Of a stretch of DNA of 64,000 nucleotides, positions 58,447 through 64,000 are shown piece by piece. How positions within the stretch are numbered: position 1 is the first letter of the stretch; every line of letters starts with the position of its first letter. The DNA is from Clostridia bacterium. GTDB lineage: Bacteria; Bacillota; Clostridia; Oscillospirales; CAG-272. The position numbers were made by a program, and so were the translations under genes. Under the pieces are notes generated by a model. The model saw only the letters and a program-made list of their open reading frames with translations. It searched no databases and was not told the DNA's origin. The stretch is from contig JAGALS010000016.1 in assembly GCA_017625065.1 (NCBI GenBank), positions 58,157-122,156 on the forward strand, written 5' to 3'.

Positions 58447-59247
58447 ATGAAAGAGCTTGATAAAAACGAAATTTCCTCGCTTGACGATGCCGTGGAAACA
58501 CTAGAGAATGAAGAGACGGAAATTGAGGAAGAGGACGAAAAAAACGATACCGTTATCGAAAAAAGCGGTACATTTTGGCGAGAACGCATGAAAAAAGCAT
58601 TGCCTTACGTCGCAATATATGCGCGCTATCTGTTGCCGTTACTCACGGGTGTTTTGCTGCTCGGCTTTTCCTTTTTGGATTGGGTCTATTTCTATATGCA
58701 GGGCAGCCGCTATAAGATGTCGCTGTTTTCCTTTTACCAAAGAACCTTGACCTCTTCTCTTGATTACGTGGGTGGAAAGACAACGGATCAGGCAAACGGA
58801 TTTTACGGTATGCTCTCGGCTGGTGCCGTGGTGGGGATCCTTTTCTATCTTGTCGCGCTGTTTTTTGCAGTGCTTGCCGCCCTCACGGCGATCCGCGCCT
58901 TTCGCGCGGGGCACGAAAGCAAGGAAAGCAACCGTATGAAGGTCGCCTTCAAGATCGCGTTTCCCAACCGTGTGTGCCTGTTTTTGTCCAACGTGCTGTT
59001 CCTTGTGCCCGCACTTTTCCCCGAATATTTTTCGGCGGTCGGTCGGCACTTTATGTTGGTCGATAAGAAGGAGATCATCTATACCGAAACCAACATCCTA
59101 TTTTTCGTGATCCTGGGGCTGACCCTGATCACGCTTGCGCTTGCCCTTGCGATCCCGCGGCTTGAAAGGCAGAAAAAGATGAATATGTTTCTTATCTTTC
59201 ATCCCGACGAGGATGAGGAAGACGAGGAAGAGGACGAAGAAGAATAA
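58447..59247 (+). CDS. Four-helix membrane protein with acidic ends, unknown function
   Basis: A 266-residue protein. The first 40 residues are Glu/Asp-rich, followed by four hydrophobic helices (about 57-80, 120-150, 180-200, 220-240) and a tail of nearly only Glu and Asp (DEDEEDEEEDEEE). It lies eight bases after the HD gene, so it is probably co-transcribed. No family is recognised. The acidic tails suggest cation or protein interaction. Confidence 0.65.
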   Translation: MKELDKNEISSLDDAVETLENEETEIEEEDEKNDTVIEKSGTFWRERMKKALPYVAIYARYLLPLLTGVLLLGFSFLDWVYFYMQGSRYKMSLFSFYQRTLTSSLDYVGGKTTDQANGFYGMLSAGAVVGILFYLVALFFAVLAALTAIRAFRAGHESKESNRMKVAFKIAFPNRVCLFLSNVLFLVPALFPEYFSAVGRHFMLVDKKEIIYTETNILFFVILGLTLITLALALAIPRLERQKKMNMFLIFHPDEDEEDEEEDEEE

Positions 59248-59252
59248 AGTAT

Positions 59253-59284
59253 GCCCCATCGCAAAAGCGATGGGGCAATTTTCA
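59253..59284 (+). terminator. Terminator after the membrane protein gene
   Basis: GCCCCATCGC-AAAA-GCGATGGGGC stem followed by AATTTT. Confidence 0.82.
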
Positions 59285-59803
59285 TTATTCGGCTACGATC
59301 AGGCCGTAATCGCCTGCCTTGCGGCGGTAGACCACACACGGTTCGTTGGTCTCGGCATCGCGGAACATAAAGAACTGATGCTCCAGCAGATTCATCTGCA
59401 AAATGGCTTCCTCTACGCTCATTGGCTTGATGGGGAAGGTCTTGGTGCGGATGTTGAATTCGCCCTCTTTCTCCTCGTCCAAATCGTCCGTCATCACCTC
59501 AAAGGCACCGCTGCGGAGTCGCTTTTCAAGGCGGGTCTTGTTTTTGCGGATCTGCCGCTCCAAGGAGTCAATGGCTTCGTCGATCGCGTTTTGGAAGGTC
59601 TCGGCGCCTTCCTCACTGCGAAAGATCGTTCCACCGTGCATCACGGTGATCTCTATATATTGCAGATCGTGTCTGCAGGAGTAGACGACCGTTGCCTCGG
59701 CATCCTCGCCAAAGAAGCGGTCAAATTTTGCAAGCTTCTTTTCTGTCAGGTCCTTTAAGGACTGACGAACGTTCATTTGTTTTCCGCTAACTGTGATCTT
59801 CAT
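59285..59803 (-). CDS. hpf: Ribosome hibernation-promoting factor, long form
   Basis: A 172-residue protein: N-terminal sigma-54-modulation/S30AE domain (ISGKQMNV region to RQIRKNKTRLEKRLR, residues 1-100) and C-terminal dimerisation domain (RTKTFPIKPMSVEEAILQMNLLEHQFFMFRDAETNEPCVVYRRKAGDYGLI). The long form makes 100S ribosome dimers in resting cells. GGAAAGG precedes the ATG. Minus-strand TATAAT at 59882-59877 without a good -35 box hints at a stress sigma factor or weak promoter. Confidence 0.94.
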   Translation of the reverse strand: MKITVSGKQMNVRQSLKDLTEKKLAKFDRFFGEDAEATVVYSCRHDLQYIEITVMHGGTIFRSEEGAETFQNAIDEAIDSLERQIRKNKTRLEKRLRSGAFEVMTDDLDEEKEGEFNIRTKTFPIKPMSVEEAILQMNLLEHQFFMFRDAETNEPCVVYRRKAGDYGLIVAE

Positions 59804-59975
59804 AGAAATCCACCTTTCCGTAACCGTAGGGGCGGCAGGAGAGGATCGCCCGCGGCCTCCTCGTGTTTACACCTTCATTATAGCACACTTTTTGTGAAAA
59901 ATAAATAGCTTTTTTGAAAAAATTCAAAAAAATTTGTGAAATATTTCTGTATTTTCTCTCAAAAAGCATCAAAAA

Positions 59976-60009
59976 ATCCGAGCAACGCCCATTTGGACGT
60001 TGCTCGGAT
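59976..60009 (-). terminator. Terminator of the esterase gene
   Basis: ATCCGAGCAACG pairs with CGTTGCTCGGAT; the minus strand ends in ATTTTTTGATG. Confidence 0.82.
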
Positions 60010-60018
60010 CCGTTCAGC

Positions 60019-60834
60019 TTATGATTCCTGCGTTACGGTGAGATCCTTTACCCAACGGATGGCAAGCTCCATCCAGCACTCGTTGTGCGGCAAGGGTGTT
60101 CCCACAAGCTCGGTACAAGTTGACAGCCCGTGTTTTCCCTCGGGGAAGATGTGCAGCTCGAAGGGTACCTTTGCATTCGTCATGGCATCCGCCATCAAAA
60201 TCGAGTTCTGTACGGGTACGGTGGTGTCGGCGAAGGTGTGCCAGATAAAGGCGGGGCAGGTGGTGTCATTCACGTGAAGCTCCAGCGAAAAGCGGTCGCC
60301 CTCCTCCTTGGTAAATTCCTTTGTTCCGCACAGATTGGCGATCGTGGTCTTATTTGTCCACTCGCCTGCTGTAATAACGGGGTAGCAGAGGATCATGCCC
60401 GTAGGGCGGTTGATTCCTTTCGGGGCGTCGCCCAGCACCTCGTCAAGTACGGGGCTGTTCCACAGCACACCCGCGCTTGCGGCAAGATGTCCGCCTGCCG
60501 AAGAGCCACAGGTGAACACATAAGCGGGATCGATGTTATACTCCTCGGCGTGCTCGCGTACGTATTTCACGGCAAGCGCGACCTGCTTTAAGGGAGCGTA
60601 ATTTTCGGCGCCCTTCTTTACCGTGTAGTTTAAAATGAAGGTTGCAAAGCCCGCAGCCAGAAAGCTGACGGCAATGGGGTCCGCCTCGCGCTCGGCAAGA
60701 AAGCCATAGCCGCCGCCGGGGCAAATGATCACTGCACGTCTTGGCGTGATCTGCATCGAGTTAAAAAAGGGGGGATAGCATAATGCGGTCAAGGTTGCCT
60801 CAGTGGGGGCAAGCTGGATTTTTTCAAGGATCAT
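60019..60834 (-). CDS. Alpha/beta hydrolase, acetyl-esterase-like (BD-FAE type)
   Basis: A 271-residue alpha/beta hydrolase. CPGGGYGFLAEREADPIA forms the oxyanion loop, the nucleophile Ser is in TCGSSAGGHLAASAG, and Asp/His follow at FADTTVPVQNS and GKHGLS. The pattern matches xylan or carbohydrate acetyl esterases and the BD-FAE group. No signal peptide, so it would act on imported substrates. GGAAAGGAG precedes the ATG. It stands alone. Confidence 0.83.
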   Translation of the reverse strand: MILEKIQLAPTEATLTALCYPPFFNSMQITPRRAVIICPGGGYGFLAEREADPIAVSFLAAGFATFILNYTVKKGAENYAPLKQVALAVKYVREHAEEYNIDPAYVFTCGSSAGGHLAASAGVLWNSPVLDEVLGDAPKGINRPTGMILCYPVITAGEWTNKTTIANLCGTKEFTKEEGDRFSLELHVNDTTCPAFIWHTFADTTVPVQNSILMADAMTNAKVPFELHIFPEGKHGLSTCTELVGTPLPHNECWMELAIRWVKDLTVTQES

Positions 60835-60869
60835 AGCAGATTATCTCCTTTCCAAACGGTGATGCCTTC

Positions 60870-60898
60870 ATTTTATCACATTTTGCAAGGCTTGGCAA
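60870..60898 (-). promoter_or_regulatory. Promoter of the esterase gene
   Basis: On the minus strand TTGCCA (60898-60893), 17 bp, TAAAAT (60875-60870). Confidence 0.6.
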
Positions 60899-60916
60899 TA
60901 TTTTTTTGAAATTCTA

Positions 60917-60945
60917 TTGACAATGATTTGTTCGCGCCGTATAAT
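60917..60945 (+). promoter_or_regulatory. Promoter of the THF riboswitch-folT-folC transcript
   Basis: TTGACA (60917-60922), 17 bp, TATAAT (60940-60945), full consensus about 12 bp ahead of the aptamer. Confidence 0.85.
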
Positions 60946-60956
60946 GGTATCATATT

Positions 60957-61065
60957 GAAGAGTAAGAGCTGTGGCGTCAAGTGCCGATGGGACGGGGAGT
61001 TGCCGATCGGACGAAGGGGCGGAGGAGATCCGCCGATCCGCGGTCACAGATCTGCATCCCGCTTC
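60957..61065 (+). ncRNA. Tetrahydrofolate (THF) riboswitch
   Basis: The leader carries the THF-aptamer phrases in order: AGAGTAAG, GCGTCAAGTG, GATGGGACGGGGAGTTG, GGACGAAGG, a variable hairpin GGCGG-AGGAGAT-CCGCC, CCGCGGTCA and CTGCATCCCGCTTC. The ends pair as GAAG/CTTC. It precedes a folate transporter and folC, the usual target genes. Confidence 0.85.
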
Positions 61066-61088
61066 ATCAAGAGAATCGAGTGCTGTTG

Positions 61089-61122
61089 CCTCCTTTTTTC
61101 GATGAATTTCGGGAAAAGGAGG
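61089..61122 (+). promoter_or_regulatory. Shine-Dalgarno-sequestering hairpin of the THF riboswitch
   Basis: CCTCCTTTT (61089-61097) pairs with AAAAGGAGG (61114-61122), which is the ribosome-binding site of the folT-like gene at 61130. Control by hiding translation start is therefore likely rather than termination. Confidence 0.8.
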
Positions 61123-61129
61123 TTTTTGT

Positions 61130-61771
61130 ATGCAAAAAGAACAAAAAAGTGCCGATACGGTGCTTGAAAACGACACATCGAAGGCCGCGAGCGAGCTCTC
61201 TCTCGGCGAGCGCGCTCACCGCGATCTGGTCGTGTTTGGGAACGTACGTGTGCTATGCTTTGCCGCAATGCTTGCCGCAATGAGCCTGATCATCGGCAAG
61301 TTTTTGCAGATCCCCAATCCGTTTCAAAACATCATTCGCATCAGCTTTGAAAATCTGCCGCTTCTGCTCGCGGGCATCACGATGGGGCCCTTCATTGGTG
61401 CGCTGACAGGTGTTGTTGCGGATCTGCTTGGTTGCGTTTTGTACGGCTATGCCATCAATCCCATCATTACGCTTGGCGCGGCTGCGGTCGGTCTGCTTTC
61501 GGGCGTGATGGCAAATTACGTTGTCTGCCGACCGCTGATCGCACGCGTGATCTGCGCGGCGGTCGTGTCGCATCTTGTCGGTTCTGTTGTGATCAAATCT
61601 CTGGGGCTTGCCGCTTGGTTTCTCAGCTCCTATGATATGGGGCTTTTGGAGCTGATGCTGTGGCGGCTACTGACCTATGCCGTGATCTGCACGGCGGAAT
61701 GTGCGATACTGTGCCTTTTGCTGCGGCACCGTGCTGTTTCGACTCTTTTGGAAAGGATGCGAAAAAAATGA
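61130..61771 (+). CDS. folT: ECF transporter S component, folate type (FolT-like)
   Basis: A 213-residue membrane protein with six hydrophobic segments. After a 30-residue polar start come AAMSLIIGKFLQIP, RISFENLPLLLAGITMGPFIGALTGVVADLLGCVLYG and NPIITLGAA, as in FolT and related folate/precursor S components of energy-coupling factor transporters. The preceding THF riboswitch and following folC support folate as ligand. The shared EcfAAT energising module is not in the window. Its stop overlaps the folC start (ATGA). Confidence 0.88.
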   Translation: MQKEQKSADTVLENDTSKAASELSLGERAHRDLVVFGNVRVLCFAAMLAAMSLIIGKFLQIPNPFQNIIRISFENLPLLLAGITMGPFIGALTGVVADLLGCVLYGYAINPIITLGAAAVGLLSGVMANYVVCRPLIARVICAAVVSHLVGSVVIKSLGLAAWFLSSYDMGLLELMLWRLLTYAVICTAECAILCLLLRHRAVSTLLERMRKK

Positions 61772-63066
61772 CCTACAAGGAAGCATTGGAGTATATTCAT
61801 TCGGTCGAGTGGAAGGGAAGCCGCCCGGGGCTTTCCCGTATCACCGAGCTGCTCGAAAAGCTTGGAAATCCCCAAAAGAAGCTGCGTTTCATTCACGTGG
61901 CGGGCACCAACGGCAAGGGCTCGTTTTGCGCGATGACCGAATCGATCCTGCGCTCAGCGGGCTATAAAACAGGACTTTTTGTGTCACCGTATATCAAAAA
62001 TTTCAATGAACGTATCTGCGTTTTTGGTGTTCCAATCGACGACGAAGCACTTGCTGCGGCAACAGCGGTCGTTCGCCCCGTTGCCGAAACGATGGAGGAT
62101 GCTCCCACCGAATTTGAGCTGATCACCGCCATCGGACTTGTGCATTTCGTGCGCGAGCAATGCGACGTCGTTGTGCTTGAAACGGGCATGGGAGGACGCC
62201 TTGATTCCACAAACGTGATCGATCCGCCGCTTTTGACCGTCATCACGGGCATCGCGATGGATCACACGGCGTTTCTTGGCGACACCGTGGAGCAGATCGC
62301 CGCGGAAAAGGCGGGGATCATCAAGGCGGGAACCCCTGTTTTGTGGGGCGGCTCTGATATTGCCGCGCGCCGCGTGATCGAAAGTCGTGCAAAAAAGCTC
62401 GGTGTTCTCATCTCCTCAACCCAAGATACCCCCCTAACGGTACAAGAAATGACACTTTTGGGCACGACTATCGATTATGGGGAATGGAAAGAGGTTCGCA
62501 TTCCGCTTTTGGGTACGTATCAGCCCCGAAATCTTGCAAATGTGCTTGCCGCTGTGCCGTTGCTTCGGAAAGCGGGGCTTACAATTCCAGATAAAGCGGT
62601 GTACGATGGGCTTGCCGTCGTTCGTTGGCGCGGGCGCTTTGAAAAGCTGTGCGAAAAGCCACTGATCCTCTCGGACGGTGCGCATAATCCCGAGGGTGTT
62701 GACGCCGCCGTTGATAGCATCAAGACTTATTTTGGTACTCAAAAGGTGCTGCTGCTTTGCGGCGTGATGGCGGATAAAGACTACAACGGTATGGTGAAAA
62801 CGCTTGCACCCATCGCCAAAGAGGTCTTCACGTTGACGCCCAATAACCCCCGTGCGCTTGAAGCGGCAGACTTTGCCGAAGCCTTCAAAGAAGCGGGCAT
62901 TCCCGCTACGGGCTTTGCGGATGTTCCCTCGGCGGTCGCCGCCGCGTTTGATAGAGCGCTTCAAACAAGCACCCCCCTGATCTCGCTTGGTTCCTTGTAT
63001 ATGTACTGCGAGGTCACAGACGCACTTGATGCGCTGAAGGAAAGCCTTGCCTCAACCGTGGTATAA
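61768..63066 (+). CDS. folC: Folylpolyglutamate synthase/dihydrofolate synthase
   Basis: A 432-residue Mur-ligase-type enzyme with the P-loop GTNGKGS at 46-52, SPYIKNFNERI, the metal loop ETGMGGRLDSTNVI, AMDHTAFLGDTVEQIAAEKAGIIK and SDGAHNPEGV. It adds glutamate to folates so that they are retained. The start at 61768 overlaps the folT-like stop. GGAAAGGATG lies upstream. It completes the two-gene THF-controlled operon; the AKR gene follows after about 95 bases. Confidence 0.95.
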   Translation: MTYKEALEYIHSVEWKGSRPGLSRITELLEKLGNPQKKLRFIHVAGTNGKGSFCAMTESILRSAGYKTGLFVSPYIKNFNERICVFGVPIDDEALAAATAVVRPVAETMEDAPTEFELITAIGLVHFVREQCDVVVLETGMGGRLDSTNVIDPPLLTVITGIAMDHTAFLGDTVEQIAAEKAGIIKAGTPVLWGGSDIAARRVIESRAKKLGVLISSTQDTPLTVQEMTLLGTTIDYGEWKEVRIPLLGTYQPRNLANVLAAVPLLRKAGLTIPDKAVYDGLAVVRWRGRFEKLCEKPLILSDGAHNPEGVDAAVDSIKTYFGTQKVLLLCGVMADKDYNGMVKTLAPIAKEVFTLTPNNPRALEAADFAEAFKEAGIPATGFADVPSAVAAAFDRALQTSTPLISLGSLYMYCEVTDALDALKESLASTVV

Positions 63067-63161
63067 AAAGCGAACCGTAACAGCATTTTTTAACTGTGTT
63101 CACATAAACGTTATTGTGCTAACACAAAATATTCGTATAAGATCAAAGGAGATGCGTGAAG

Positions 63162-64000
63162 ATGAAAATGATCACAATCGCGGGCGATATGCATGCTTCA
63201 GCTGTTTCTCTTGGCTGTATGAGAATGGCGAAGATCGACGATAAAGGCGTTGATGCCATTATGGAAACCGCCCTTGAAAGCGGTATCAATTATTTCGATC
63301 ACGCGGATATTTACGGAAAAGGGAACTCCGAAAAGCTTTTCGGTGATTATCTGAAGCGTCATCGCGGTGTGCGTGATCGGATCTTGATACAGACGAAATG
63401 CGCGATCCACGATAAGCAATACGACTTTTCAAAGCAGCACATCATTTCATCGGTCGAGGGCAGTCTTTCCCGTCTTGGTGTTGACTGCGTGGATGCGCTT
63501 TTGCTTCACCGACCCGATACCTTGATGGAGCCGGAGGAGGTCGCCGAGGCATTCGATGTTTTGAAATCATCGGGAAAGGTGCGTCATTTCGGCGTTTCAA
63601 ATCACAATCCGATGCAGATTGAGCTGCTGAAAACTGCGGTAAAGCAGCCGCTGATGATCAATCAGCTTCAACTCTCAGTCACCGAAGCGGGGATGATTAC
63701 GTCGGGCATGAACGTGAATATGAAAAACGCGGAATCGTGTATGCACGACGGCAGTGTGCTGGAATATTCCCGTATCAAAAGCATCACCATTCAGGCGTGG
63801 TCGCCTTTTCAATACGGATTTTTTAAGGGTGTATTTGTGGATAACAAGGCATTCCCTGAGCTCAATGACACGCTTGCCAAGATCGCTGAAAAATACGGTA
63901 TCAGCAAAACGGGTGTGGCTGCTGCGTGGATCTTGCGTCATCCCTCCAATATGCAACTGATTGCAGGCACGATGAATCCCACGCATCTCAGCGACGTTTG
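63162..64000 (+). CDS. Aldo/keto reductase (YdhF-like), cut by window edge
   Basis: The first 279 residues of an aldo/keto reductase. The catalytic tetrad is visible: Asp46 and Tyr51 (FDHADIYGKGNSE), Lys79 (QTKC) and His116 (LLHRPD). AWSPFQYGFF and the C-terminal NADPH-binding end (IAGTMNPTHL) follow. It reduces carbonyls with NADPH; the substrate is not evident. ATG 63162 has AAAGGAG ten bases upstream. A weak TTGTGC-16-TATAAG box lies at 63114-63141. Confidence 0.93.
   Translation, partial: MKMITIAGDMHASAVSLGCMRMAKIDDKGVDAIMETALESGINYFDHADIYGKGNSEKLFGDYLKRHRGVRDRILIQTKCAIHDKQYDFSKQHIISSVEGSLSRLGVDCVDALLLHRPDTLMEPEEVAEAFDVLKSSGKVRHFGVSNHNPMQIELLKTAVKQPLMINQLQLSVTEAGMITSGMNVNMKNAESCMHDGSVLEYSRIKSITIQAWSPFQYGFFKGVFVDNKAFPELNDTLAKIAEKYGISKTGVAAAWILRHPSNMQLIAGTMNPTHLSDV

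Noticed and set aside
61660-61767. Longer folC start
   Set aside because: The extension lies inside the folT-like gene in another frame; ATG 61768 gives a normal FolC start.
63047-63244. Small plus-strand frame with an ATG at 63152 in front of the aldo/keto reductase
   Set aside because: It overlaps the real start in another frame and encodes a low-complexity peptide.
1-64000. CRISPR array, prophage or integrative element
   Set aside because: No regularly spaced repeats, integrase, transposase or phage structural gene is visible; gene content is chromosomal.

Overview
The window is a 64 kb stretch of a bacterial chromosome, most likely an uncultured gut-type Clostridia (Bacillota). The evidence is the gene content: HPr kinase, SepF/YggT/YlmH, YlxM-Ffh-S16-KhpA, long-form HPF, DUF1934, DUF1015, a CmpB-type membrane protein, clostridial-style lysine and THF riboswitches. 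Promoters are strong sigma-A types (TTGACA, 17 bp, TATAAT), ribosome-binding sites are AAAGGAGG-like, and base composition is moderate (roughly 50-55 % GC by eye). Every complete gene I call ends in TAA or TGA, never TAG. No rRNA, tRNA, CRISPR array, prophage or transposase gene is visible. The organism cannot be named from this sequence alone.

Layout. 1-2000 (minus): an edge-truncated MBOAT-like membrane protein and a putative queuosine-salvage pair (radical SAM enzyme plus YhhQ transporter). 2000-7180 (plus): recA, a frameshifted recX, a MITE-like repeat, then an overlapping NUDIX/MFS/glycerophosphodiesterase operon. 7190-9223 (minus): dapA-dapB behind a lysine riboswitch and attenuator. 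9272-20400 (plus): queA, miaA, then a cell-division/translation block (HlyD-like adaptor, yggS, sepF, yggT, ylmH, ileS, lspA, rluD, HAD phosphatase) that matches the order around ylmE-ileS-rluD in Bacillus subtilis except that divIVA is absent. 20460-27200: DUF1934, an exonuclease with a BRCT-like tail, a PH-domain/XRE divergent pair with a perfect 26-bp palindrome, the yycJ-like/rlmH pair, and an hprK-galK operon. 27370-36000 (plus): a parvulin-like lipoprotein, CmpB/HD genes behind a possible structured leader, the ylxM-ffh-rpsP-khpA signal-recognition/ribosome operon, an OPA-type transporter, a CPBP protease, tadA and hpt. 36000-42200 (minus): DUF368 (PopT-type lipid-carrier translocase), an FkbM methyltransferase, a second copy of the MITE-like repeat, HIT, aspartate kinase, and an ABC exporter.

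42300-49730 holds a DUF1015 gene broken by one in-frame amber codon, a metallo-beta-lactamase-fold protein, an AraC regulator, and two tandem paralogous GH2 glycosidases, a small carbohydrate-use locus. 49800-53250 (minus) carries a CPBP protease, 5-formyl-THF cyclo-ligase, a DJ-1-family protein and hisS. 53370-57650 (minus) is a five-gene response regulator / ABC ATPase / two permeases / histidine kinase module of the kind used for peptide-antibiotic or envelope-stress response. 57830-60835 has an HD protein, an acidic membrane protein, HPF and an esterase. 60917-63066 is a folate locus: THF riboswitch, a Shine-Dalgarno-sequestering hairpin, FolT-like ECF S component and folC. An aldo/keto reductase runs off the right edge.

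How the parts work together. Lysine and folate supply are each controlled by their own riboswitch; galK sits directly behind the catabolite-repression sensor hprK; queA is joined by a possible queuine-salvage pair 7 kb away. The least ordinary features are the small palindromic repeats placed at gene ends (some doubling as terminators), the two disrupted genes, the avoidance of TAG, and several candidate operators and structured leaders.
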